Positions 25,941 to 33,239 of a stretch of DNA of 64,000 nt are shown piece after piece (the first letter of the stretch is position 1; each line of letters starts with the position of its first letter). Source of the DNA: Acutalibacter sp. 1XD8-36 (GTDB lineage: Bacteria; Bacillota; Clostridia; Oscillospirales; Acutalibacteraceae); assembly GCF_009917525.1 (NCBI RefSeq), contig NZ_QZDU01000002.1, positions 186,001 to 250,000 of the forward strand, read 5' to 3'. The notes under the pieces are model-generated. The model was not told where the DNA came from. It searched no databases and saw only the letters and a list, made by a program, of their open reading frames with translations. The position numbers and the translations under genes are program-made.

Positions 25941-26549
25941 TTAATTTTCCTTTAATTTTCCAAGCTCCAGCCGCATCGCCACCGAGCCGTCCCTGCACAG
26001 GCCGCCGCGCCTAAAGCCCATCCTCTCGTACATGGCCGCCGGGCCCATAAAGTCCTCGGCTATGCTGATAAACTTCCGCCTTGGGTAGCCCTCCACGGCG
26101 CTATAGCCCTCGGCCCTCGCGTCGGAGCAGACCCGCTCCAGGAGCTTCGTCGCAATGCCCTCTCTCTGGAACTGAGGCGCTATAACGAAGCAGAACACCG
26201 ACTTGACTTTCATATCCGGCGCGTCCACCGGCACATCCCCCATGGAGCGCAGCCAGCTCTCGCAGCGAAGGCAGTCTCCTTTGGTGTTGGCATTGCACCA
26301 GCCTACAGGCCTGCCGTCAAGATACGCCAGGTATCCCTGCAGCTTCCCCTCGCGGATATACCGTCCCGCCGCCTCCCGGCGCTTTTCCACGGTGGAGAAG
26401 TCCGGGTGCTCTGTGGCGTGGTCGGCGCTGCTCCAGCATATGCAGTAACACTTATGCTCGTCTATCCCGTCGTCGTGGGGAGTCTCGTCAAAGAAGCGCA
26501 GATAATCCTCTGCAAGCTCCGGGGTCAGCTTTTTTATTTCAAACTCCAT
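25941..26549 (-). CDS. GNAT acetyltransferase inserted between xpaC and telA
   Basis: 202 residues with a GNAT fold; FCFVIAPQFQREGIATKLLERV forms the acetyl-CoA strand and loop (Q-x-x-G-I-A), and GPAAMYERMGF is the final strand. The N-terminal CYCICWSSADH and CNANTKGDCLRCESW contain several Cys residues, uncommon in GNATs. Start at 26549 after GAGGAGGAG; longer readings upstream would overlap xpaC. It lies ten bases after xpaC. Substrate unknown. Confidence 0.82.
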   Translation of the reverse strand: MEFEIKKLTPELAEDYLRFFDETPHDDGIDEHKCYCICWSSADHATEHPDFSTVEKRREAAGRYIREGKLQGYLAYLDGRPVGWCNANTKGDCLRCESWLRSMGDVPVDAPDMKVKSVFCFVIAPQFQREGIATKLLERVCSDARAEGYSAVEGYPRRKFISIAEDFMGPAAMYERMGFRRGGLCRDGSVAMRLELGKLKEN

Positions 26550-26559
26550 AATCTCCTCC

Positions 26560-27702
26560 TCATCCCAGCTTCGTCCCCTTTTCCTCCACAAACCCCTCCT
26601 GCTTGAGCATAGTCTCAAACACGGTGATATCCGCCGAGATATCCATGGCCTCGTCGGTAAACAGGGAGTCAAGCTGCTTCTCAAATGCGTCGGCTACGGT
26701 GTGCATCATGCCGGCGATATTGAACATGGTCGAGGTGATGTTCTCCCCCTTCACAGACTGCTTTGAGAGGTGCTCATAGCTGCCCAGCAGCTTCAGGGTG
26801 GTGGGCAGGTAGTAGTTCATGAACTTGCGTATCTGCGGGGCCTTCTCTGGGTGCTTTGCTATATAGTTGAAGATATCGGCGGAAGCCCGCTCCATGCGGT
26901 CGATGTCCGCAGAAAGGGCCTCGTCGGGGATGGCGTCGTTGGCGGCGCGAAGCTGGCGCAGGTAACCGTAGCCGTCATCGATTATCTTGTCCACCTCGGG
27001 GTTGCCGGTGCGGGACTTCTTCTCGGGCTCCGGCTCCTTCTTCGGCTCGGGGACAGTCTCCGGCTTTGGCTGGGGCTTCTCGGCCTCTATGGGCACGAAC
27101 TGCTTCTTTCCCTTAAAGAGCGCTCCTGAGAGGAAGAACACCAGGGCTATCACGATGGCGAATACTGCGAAGTTGGCAGGCTCCGTCATGGGGCCGTTCA
27201 GGGCATACAGCAGCGCCGCTATGCCAGTGATATAATATTTTGCAGGGCTTCCCGTGCGCACCAGCTTCATCTGGGGCTGGGGCTGCTGTGGCATTTTCGG
27301 CGGCGGCACAGGCGTCACCCCCTGGGGAGGACGGTAATGCCCCTGCTGGGTATAGGCCTGCTGCTGTGGGGAAGGCCTCACCTGCTGCGGAGGCCTTGTC
27401 TGCGTTGTGCTCTGAGCATTCGGGGGCGGCGCATTCTTCCCCTGGTACCGGTAGGTATATCGGTAGCTGCCGTCTGGCGGCTGGTTCTGCTGGGACTGGG
27501 CGCGCCTTACCTCCTCCTGGACGGTCCGGGCGGCGGACTGCACCGCCGGGCCCACTGTGTTCAGCGCCTGGTCAAGCCCTGCCGCCGCCTTTCCCAGGCC
27601 CTCAGCCAGCTTGTCGGCGCCAGGTATATTTGCCCCGCTCAGGGTCTTGTACATTTGGGAGGAGCGGTATTCGTTCTCCACGGGCCTATTATTCTGATTC
27701 AT
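26560..27702 (-). CDS. xpaC: XpaC-family (5-bromo-4-chloroindolyl phosphate hydrolysis) protein
   Basis: 380 residues: a helical N-terminus, a Gln/Pro-rich linker (about 80-150), two membrane helices (about 165-205), a Pro/Glu/Lys spacer, then the XpaC domain (NPEVDKIIDDGYGYLRQLRAANDAIPDEALSADIDRME..). XpaC and TelA form a conserved pair. The domain name comes from an early X-phos hydrolysis observation and does not show enzymatic activity. ATG 27702 follows AAAGGAG; an ATG 12 codons upstream lacks a good site. First gene of the envelope-stress type operon, with a consensus promoter just upstream. Confidence 0.88.
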   Translation of the reverse strand: MNQNNRPVENEYRSSQMYKTLSGANIPGADKLAEGLGKAAAGLDQALNTVGPAVQSAARTVQEEVRRAQSQQNQPPDGSYRYTYRYQGKNAPPPNAQSTTQTRPPQQVRPSPQQQAYTQQGHYRPPQGVTPVPPPKMPQQPQPQMKLVRTGSPAKYYITGIAALLYALNGPMTEPANFAVFAIVIALVFFLSGALFKGKKQFVPIEAEKPQPKPETVPEPKKEPEPEKKSRTGNPEVDKIIDDGYGYLRQLRAANDAIPDEALSADIDRMERASADIFNYIAKHPEKAPQIRKFMNYYLPTTLKLLGSYEHLSKQSVKGENITSTMFNIAGMMHTVADAFEKQLDSLFTDEAMDISADITVFETMLKQEGFVEEKGTKLG

Positions 27703-27750
27703 CAGGGTCTCCTTTCGGTTTGGAAACTTCCCGGACATTTCACCATTATT

Positions 27751-27779
27751 ATTTTACGTTCTATTGAGCCCCGTGTCAA
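27751..27779 (-). promoter_or_regulatory. Promoter of the xpaC-GNAT-telA-lemA-TPM operon
   Basis: On the minus strand a perfect TTGACA (27774-27779) and TAAAAT (27751-27756), 17 bases apart, directly behind the stop codon of the sugar-kinase gene. Confidence 0.82.
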
Positions 27780-27780
27780 C

Positions 27781-28701
27781 TTAATTTTCTATTAAGATAT
27801 GCTGTGAATGGAGCTTTTTCACCGCCTCACCCTTTGCTATCCCCACTGAGAAGGCTGTGGCGGCCCCTGCGGACATGGCCCAGCCCAAGGCCCCTGTAAG
27901 GTCCCCCTCCAGTATGAGGCCGTAAATAAATCCGGCAACGAAGGAATCCCCCGCCCCGACAGAGGATATCTCCTCCCCCGGTATAGCTTCACGCTCCACG
28001 GCCCGGCCCTCCTCGGTGAGCAGCAGCGCCCCGCCGCCCCCGAGCGTGACAGCCACGTTTCTGGCTCCCATAGCCTGTAGCTTCCTGCCGTATTCTATGG
28101 CGCCCCCTGCCTCTCTAATCTCTACGCCAAAGACCTCCCCCAGCTCCTCCAGGTTGGGCTTTATGAGGAAGGGCCCCCTGCGCACCGCCTCGGTGAGCGC
28201 CGGACCGGAGGTATCCACTACTATCTTCACTCCGGCGGGGGCAGAGTCCATTAGCTTGGCATATACGTTATCGGGCAGGGCGCCGGGCACGCTGCCCGCC
28301 AGCACCAGGAAATCCCCCTGGCTGAGCTCTGAGATATTCTTCGCCAGCGGCTCCAGGTCACTGAGGGCCATATCGGGCCCGCCGCCGTTCAGGGCAGTCT
28401 CCGGCTGGCTGCCGGGGAGAATCTTCACATTCACCCGGGTGAGCCCATCCTTTAGCTCCACGAAGTCTGTCCTGCAGCCCTCGCGCTCCAGCAGTGCGGC
28501 AAGCTCCCGCCCGGTGAAGCCCGCGGATATACCCGCGGCTGTCGTGTCTATGCCCAGGCTTTTTAGCATGAGGGACACGTTTATTCCCTTACCCCCAGGG
28601 ATAAATTCCGGGCTGCTGTAGCGGCAGACGCCGCCGGGCTCGAATCTGCCGGGGCGCAGGAACATGTCCAGGGCCGGGTTTAGGGTCACGGTGTATACCA
28701 A
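27781..28701 (-). CDS. PfkB-family 1-phosphofructokinase-type kinase
   Basis: ATP-dependent kinase of a phosphosugar, 306 residues. N-terminal VYTVTLNPALDMFL and FIPGGKGINVS are typical of the FruK/LacC/PfkB branch, and the catalytic GAGDSFVAGF is intact. Fructose-1-phosphate or tagatose-6-phosphate are the likely substrates; no PTS genes are next to it to decide. Start chosen as TTG 28701, nine bases after a GGGGGG site; ATG 28707 is almost on that site. A longer reading from 28749 would begin upstream of the promoter's -10 box and is unlikely. Confidence 0.85.
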   Translation of the reverse strand: MVYTVTLNPALDMFLRPGRFEPGGVCRYSSPEFIPGGKGINVSLMLKSLGIDTTAAGISAGFTGRELAALLEREGCRTDFVELKDGLTRVNVKILPGSQPETALNGGGPDMALSDLEPLAKNISELSQGDFLVLAGSVPGALPDNVYAKLMDSAPAGVKIVVDTSGPALTEAVRRGPFLIKPNLEELGEVFGVEIREAGGAIEYGRKLQAMGARNVAVTLGGGGALLLTEEGRAVEREAIPGEEISSVGAGDSFVAGFIYGLILEGDLTGALGWAMSAGAATAFSVGIAKGEAVKKLHSQHILIEN

Positions 28702-28739
28702 GGTCATTACCCCCCTTATACTTATAGCTATAATATAGT

Positions 28740-28768
28740 ATTTTAACATGTAAAAAAACTTTTTGCAA
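28740..28768 (-). promoter_or_regulatory. Promoter of the PfkB-family kinase
   Basis: On the minus strand TTGCAA (28763-28768) and TAAAAT (28740-28745) with 17-base spacing. Confidence 0.65.
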
Positions 28769-28849
28769 TCGCGTCATATATGTATTTTTCCCGGACTTGC
28801 GGGCCACACTATCAGGGAACAAAAACCTTACGGAAGAAAGGGATAAGCT

Positions 28850-29212
28850 ATGAAAACAAAAAGTTTTTTGATTTTTTCCACCTGCTGCCTTATGGCCCTG
28901 ATGCTCACCGGCTGCGGCAACGGCAAGGTAGAGAGCGCGGCCTCCAAGCTTGGGGACGATATAAGCAATACCGTCAGCCGGGTTGAGTCGGCCCTGGACC
29001 CGGACCATGACGATAACTCTAGCGGCTTCCCCTACGAGGATGAAAAGAGCAGCATGCCCGACTACTCCAGCAGCCAGGGCGGCGGTATCAACAGCGGGGA
29101 CGACGATATCGAGAACGGCACAGAGAGCGACGGCCAGGTGAGCAGCGATGTGAGCGGCCTTGACGACGACAGCAGCGCCGATTCCAGCAGTGAGCGGACA
29201 AAGGATTTATAA
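28850..29212 (+). CDS. Small acidic lipoprotein of unknown function
   Basis: 120 residues. Signal peptide with lipobox LTGC (Cys about residue 22), then an entirely low-complexity mature part rich in Ser, Asp and Gly, with no fold visible. Probably membrane-anchored, disordered and exposed at the cell surface. It begins 8 bases behind GGGATAAGC, a weak site. A hairpin terminator follows, so the gene is monocistronic. Confidence 0.75.
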   Translation: MKTKSFLIFSTCCLMALMLTGCGNGKVESAASKLGDDISNTVSRVESALDPDHDDNSSGFPYEDEKSSMPDYSSSQGGGINSGDDDIENGTESDGQVSSDVSGLDDDSSADSSSERTKDL

Positions 29213-29220
29213 GCTATATC

Positions 29221-29249
29221 GGGCGCCCCGGGCGCCCTTTTCTTTTTTC
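29221..29249 (+). terminator. Terminator of the acidic lipoprotein gene
   Basis: GGGCGCC/GGCGCCC hairpin (29221-29237) with a CCG loop, followed by TTTTCTTTTTT. Confidence 0.9.
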
Positions 29250-29266
29250 TTATTCTGAAAACTCCC

Positions 29267-29295
29267 TTGAATCTCTTATCAATACGTGCTATAAT
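29267..29295 (+). promoter_or_regulatory. Promoter of the second MATE gene
   Basis: TTGAAT (29267-29272) and TATAAT (29290-29295), 17 bases apart. Confidence 0.8.
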
Positions 29296-29332
29296 ATCTA
29301 AATTCGACACATCTTTTCGGAGGTTTATTCCC

Positions 29333-30727
29333 ATGCAGTACATAAAGAAATTTATAGGCACAAAGGCCTTTTACATGTCGGTCATAGCTCTGCTGGTGCC
29401 AATGGTGATACAGCAGGGCATCACCCAGTTTGTAAACCTTTTGGACAATGTGATGGTGGGCAGGCTCGGCACAGAGCCTATGTCCGGCGTGGCGATTGTA
29501 AACCAGATTATCTTTATCTTCAACCTGACTATTTTCGGCGGCATGTCAGGGGCATCTATTTTCGGGGCCCAGTATTACGGCAAGGGGGACATGGACGGCC
29601 TCAGGCATACCCTGCGCTTCCGGCTCATATTCGCCGTGGCTATGGGAGGGCTGGGAATATTGGCGCTGATATTCTTCGGAGAGAGCTTCTTCATGCTGTT
29701 CCTGCACAGCGAGGCCTCAACGCCCCAGGAGATAGCCTCCACCCTCAGCTATGCCAGGAGCTATATGTGGATAATGCTCTGGGGTCTCCTTCCCTTTGCC
29801 GTGTCCAACTGCTATGCAAGCGTCCTGAAGGACACCGGCGAGACCTTTATACCAATGGTGGCAAGCGTTATCTCCATAGCCGTAAACCTGGTGCTGAACT
29901 ATCTGCTTATCTTCGGCAGCTTCGGCTTTCCAAAGATGGGCGTTGCAGGCGCGGCGCTGGCTACGGTGATAGCCAGGTATATAGAGATGGGATATCTTAT
30001 CCTTGAGAGTGTGCGGCACAAAAAGAAGTTCCCCTTTATGGACGGCGCCCTCAGGAGCCTTAAAGTGCCCCTGCCCCTTGTTAAGCGCATAGTTATCACC
30101 GGCACACCCTTAATGCTCAACGAGAGCCTCTGGTCCATGGGTATCTCCATGATAACCGCCTGCTATGCCACCCGCGGCCTGGCGGCTGTGGCTGCCAGCA
30201 ATATCAACGGCACTGCCTTTAACCTGTTCTCTATGCTCCTCATGTCCATGGGCGGCGCTGTTGCCATTATCTGCGGGCAGCAGCTCGGGGCCAATGACAT
30301 AGAGGGGGCGAAGGACTCTGTGCGCAAGCTTACGGCCTTTGGCGTAGCCCTAAACATAGTGATGGGCCTGCTGCTAATAGCCAGTTCCGGGGTGATACCC
30401 ATGATATACAATACCGAGGCGAATGTGCGCGAGCTTGCCGCCCAAATGCTCATAATATCCGGAGCCTTCCTGCCCCTGGGGGCTGTCACCAACTGCTCAT
30501 ACTTTGCCATACGCTCCGGCGGGCGCACCTTCATCACCTTCCTTTTCGACTGCGCCTACACCTGGGTGGTCTGCCTTCCTGTGGCATTTTTGCTCAGCCG
30601 CTTTACGTCACTCAGCCTTCCCTGGATGTTCTTCCTGGTGCAGTGCGTGGACTCCGGGCTTAAGGCAGTCATATCGCTCATTATGCTCAAGTCTGGAATC
30701 TGGGCCAAGAACGTGGTCAATGCCTGA
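29333..30727 (+). CDS. MATE-family efflux transporter (second copy)
   Basis: 464 residues with 12 predicted helices; LIALLVPMVIQQGITQFVNLLDNVMVGRLG-type opening is a MATE hallmark, and the repeat half opens at VIPMIYNT. It differs clearly from the MATE protein at 13-15 kb, so the two are not a recent duplication. GGAGG precedes ATG 29333; the longer reading would start in the promoter. Substrate unknown, probably Na+- or H+-coupled drug or metabolite export. A DUF1905 gene follows after 21 bases and may be co-transcribed. Confidence 0.94.
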   Translation: MQYIKKFIGTKAFYMSVIALLVPMVIQQGITQFVNLLDNVMVGRLGTEPMSGVAIVNQIIFIFNLTIFGGMSGASIFGAQYYGKGDMDGLRHTLRFRLIFAVAMGGLGILALIFFGESFFMLFLHSEASTPQEIASTLSYARSYMWIMLWGLLPFAVSNCYASVLKDTGETFIPMVASVISIAVNLVLNYLLIFGSFGFPKMGVAGAALATVIARYIEMGYLILESVRHKKKFPFMDGALRSLKVPLPLVKRIVITGTPLMLNESLWSMGISMITACYATRGLAAVAASNINGTAFNLFSMLLMSMGGAVAIICGQQLGANDIEGAKDSVRKLTAFGVALNIVMGLLLIASSGVIPMIYNTEANVRELAAQMLIISGAFLPLGAVTNCSYFAIRSGGRTFITFLFDCAYTWVVCLPVAFLLSRFTSLSLPWMFFLVQCVDSGLKAVISLIMLKSGIWAKNVVNA

Positions 30728-30748
30728 GAAAGGAAATTTACGCTTACT

Positions 30749-31030
30749 ATGGCAAAGGAATATACTTTTGACGCGGTCATCCATGAGATACCTGAGAAGG
30801 GCGGCGCGTACGTGGTCTTCCCCTGGGATATCCGCCAGGAGTTTGGGAAGGGGCGCGTAAAGGTGCACGCTGAGTTTGACGGCATTGCGTACGACGGAAG
30901 CATTGTAAATATGGGCGTGAAGGACGAGCAGGGAAATATCTGCTATATCATCGGGGTCTTAAAGTCCATACGCAGGAGCCTTGGCAAATCGGAGGGCGAT
31001 ACCGTACATGTGACCTTATCTGAAAGATAG
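30749..31030 (+). CDS. DUF1905 domain protein
   Basis: 93 residues, a small beta-barrel-like domain; EIPEKGGAYVVFPWDIRQEFG, VKVHAEFDGIAYDGSIVNMG and the end DTVHVTLSER fit DUF1905. This domain often accompanies YdeI/OmpD-associated proteins; a YdeI-like gene exists at 62.5 kb but is not linked. AAAGGA lies 14 bases before the ATG, rather far. Function unknown. Confidence 0.88.
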   Translation: MAKEYTFDAVIHEIPEKGGAYVVFPWDIRQEFGKGRVKVHAEFDGIAYDGSIVNMGVKDEQGNICYIIGVLKSIRRSLGKSEGDTVHVTLSER

Positions 31031-31083
31031 CCCCGGCTTCTGCCGGGAAGCCGTGAAGTTTATATTTTGCCGGAGGGATAAAA

Positions 31084-31809
31084 ATGAGAGACGAAAAGTA
31101 TCCGTATCTTTACGAGACCCACTGCCACACCTGCTGGGGGAGCGGCTGCGGGGTGAGCACGCCCTATGAGATGGCCGGGGCCTACTATGAGGCCGGGTAC
31201 GCCGGGATGGTGTTCACCGACCACTTCCTTTTGGGCAATTCTGCCGTCCCAAAGGAATGGACCTGGAGGGAGAAGATGGAGCGGTATTATTCCGTGTATC
31301 TTGCTGCCCGGGAGTGGGCCCAGGGAAAGGACTTCGACGTGCTCTTTGGCATTGAGCATAACTACGGTCACGGTAAGGAAGTGCTGACCTATGGCATTGA
31401 CCTTGACTTTCTGCTGAGTAATCCCGATATACACCTTCTGCCCCTGTCGGAGTATTCCAGACTGGTCCACCAGTGGGGAGGTTTTATCTCCATGGCCCAC
31501 CCCTTCAGGGACAGGGACTATATAGACATGGACGTGGGGCCCGAGCCGGAGTATCTGGACGCCCTGGAGGTCTATAACTACCATAACTACCCCAAGGAAA
31601 ATGAACAGGCTGTGGAGCTGGCGAGAGCAGCCGGCCTGCCGGGGACTTCGGGCGGGGACGTGCATATCTATACCGACGGCGGCATCAAAAACGCAGGGAT
31701 AGCCCTGCCCAGAAGGGCCCGCACCGGGAAGGAGCTGGCGGATATACTGCGCTCCCGGGATTACCGAATCATCTATAACGGAGAGCTTATTGACTGCAAT
31801 TTCTCATGA
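31084..31809 (+). CDS. PHP-domain metal-dependent phosphoesterase
   Basis: 241 residues. The PHP metal motifs are recognised: H13xH15 (YETHCHT), the VFTDHF strand, GIEHN, ISMAHPF and SGGDVHIY. Proteins of this type include histidinol-phosphatase-like and nucleoside-phosphate phosphatases; the substrate cannot be read from the sequence. GGAGGGATAAAA precedes the ATG. It stands alone between the DUF1905 gene and a more AT-rich P-loop gene. Confidence 0.85.
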   Translation: MRDEKYPYLYETHCHTCWGSGCGVSTPYEMAGAYYEAGYAGMVFTDHFLLGNSAVPKEWTWREKMERYYSVYLAAREWAQGKDFDVLFGIEHNYGHGKEVLTYGIDLDFLLSNPDIHLLPLSEYSRLVHQWGGFISMAHPFRDRDYIDMDVGPEPEYLDALEVYNYHNYPKENEQAVELARAAGLPGTSGGDVHIYTDGGIKNAGIALPRRARTGKELADILRSRDYRIIYNGELIDCNFS

Positions 31810-31948
31810 GGGGCCTGCTTCAAAAGTACCGCTTTGGCTTTGAGGCCTGAGGTATTCCGGCTGGGCAACAAGCATGATGAAACAGTCTCAACTTTATCAT
31901 AAATAGCAATATAATAAATTTGAAACAGAAATCAAAAGGTCAATAAAT

Positions 31949-32620
31949 ATGAAAATTCAAATCAGTGACAATATTATTAAGCATTACCTGAGCAATGTTT
32001 ACTTTATCAACGGGCACAGCTATGCAGGGAAATCCACAATGGTGAAAATGCTGGCTGAACGGTATGACATGGTGCCCTGCGGCGAGAACTACCACGACGC
32101 ATTTCCGCGGGAAAAGCTGTCGCGGTGGAAGCAGCCCGGGCTATCCTATTTTGACACAATGAGCGGTTGGGAAGAATGGCTGAACATGACGCCTGAGGAG
32201 CACTGGAACTGGGTACATCATGTATCGCAGGAGTGTGTTGAAATTGAAATAATGGAGCTGGTAAAGCTATCTGCCAAGGGGAAGAATATCATCGTTGATA
32301 CAAACATCCCGCCAGATGTTTTGCGGGAGATTTCCGACTACGGCCATGTAGCGATTATGCTCTGCGACCCGCCCGACATCTGCGCAACGCGTTTTTTTGA
32401 GCGCGACGACCCCGACAAAAAATTCATGATGGACCAGATTAAGCTCTGCCGTGACCCTGACGCAACTCTGAAAAATTTCAATTCGTGGGCTCTATACCAT
32501 CCTCCAATGGAAACCGACTGGCAGCATACCGGCTTTTTTACATATACCCGCTCTGATTTTGAAAATGACACACAAGAAGAAACGCTCGCGGCATTGGCTA
32601 AGCATTTTAACCTGGAATAA
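31949..32620 (+). CDS. P-loop nucleotide-kinase-like protein in an AT-richer patch
   Basis: 223 residues. Walker A GHSYAGKST (residues 22-30); a DTNIPPDVLREI stretch and an ERDDPDKKF lid-like region resemble small-molecule or nucleoside kinases. Many Trp and His residues (EEHWNWVHHVSQE) are unusual. The gene and its 140-base upstream region are visibly richer in A+T than the neighbours, and codon usage looks different, so recent transfer is plausible. A TATAAT-like box occurs about 40 bases upstream. A bidirectional terminator follows downstream. Substrate unknown. Confidence 0.7.
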   Translation: MKIQISDNIIKHYLSNVYFINGHSYAGKSTMVKMLAERYDMVPCGENYHDAFPREKLSRWKQPGLSYFDTMSGWEEWLNMTPEEHWNWVHHVSQECVEIEIMELVKLSAKGKNIIVDTNIPPDVLREISDYGHVAIMLCDPPDICATRFFERDDPDKKFMMDQIKLCRDPDATLKNFNSWALYHPPMETDWQHTGFFTYTRSDFENDTQEETLAALAKHFNLE

Positions 32621-32682
32621 TTTAGAAAATATCTACCATGCCCACAGAAATAGAGAGCGTCGTATTACATCGTTAAAACTAA

Positions 32683-32712
32683 AAGTCCGCACCCTTTTTG
32701 GGGTGCGGACTT
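32683..32712. terminator. Bidirectional terminator between the P-loop and GNAT genes
   Basis: Perfect 12-bp inverted repeat, AAGTCCGCACCC (32683-32694) and GGGTGCGGACTT (32701-32712), loop TTTTTG. The minus-strand side ends in TTTTAGTTTTAA; the plus-strand side has a weaker T tract. Confidence 0.88.
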
Positions 32713-32732
32713 CGTTTACGTATACATCTATC

Positions 32733-33239
32733 TTACTCAAGTATACACTCATACGCCAGCCGCTCGCTGCCGTCCTCTACGTGTATCACGCCCCTAAGCT
32801 CCAGGCTGTTTTTAGCCATAACCCTCTGCATAGGGAGGTTGAGCCGGTGGGTGTCGCCGCGGATGATTTTTATGCCTCGCTCCTTCGCCTGGCGCTTGAG
32901 CTCGCTGAAGAATATCCCAGCCGCGCCACGGCCCTTGAGCGCCGGGTCCACGGCTACTCTGTGCAGAAAGCCGTATTCGCCCTCTCCCAGCCAGGCGCCG
33001 TCCTCAATAATATTATATGTGGGCTCGACCCCGAACGCCAGGCATGCGAAAGCCGCCACCCTTCCATTCTCTGTGAGCACATAGCCGTGCCCCGCCCTGA
33101 TATCGCCAAGCGCGTCCTCACCGTTTGGGTAGCCGTCCTGCCACTGGGGCACTCCGGCGTCCCTCAGAGAGGCCCGGGCCAAATCATAGAGCCGGGCTAT
33201 CTGCGGCACATCACTCTCTGCAGCCAGTCTCAGCTCCAT
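32733..33239 (-). CDS. GNAT acetyltransferase downstream of clpE
   Basis: 168 residues with a GNAT fold: LHRVAVDPALKGRGAAGIFFSELKRQAKERG carries the acetyl-CoA loop. The family resembles clostridial GNATs annotated as N-acetyltransferases of unknown substrate. Its ATG overlaps the clpE stop codon by one base (TGATG), so it is coupled to clpE; GGTGGAGG upstream lies inside clpE. A role in protein quality control would be speculation. Confidence 0.85.
   Translation of the reverse strand: MELRLAAESDVPQIARLYDLARASLRDAGVPQWQDGYPNGEDALGDIRAGHGYVLTENGRVAAFACLAFGVEPTYNIIEDGAWLGEGEYGFLHRVAVDPALKGRGAAGIFFSELKRQAKERGIKIIRGDTHRLNLPMQRVMAKNSLELRGVIHVEDGSERLAYECILE

Noticed and set aside
31031-31047. CCCGGC/GCCGGG hairpin after the DUF1905 gene as a terminator
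   Set aside because: Only a 6-bp stem with no T run on either strand; readthrough into the PHP gene is more likely.
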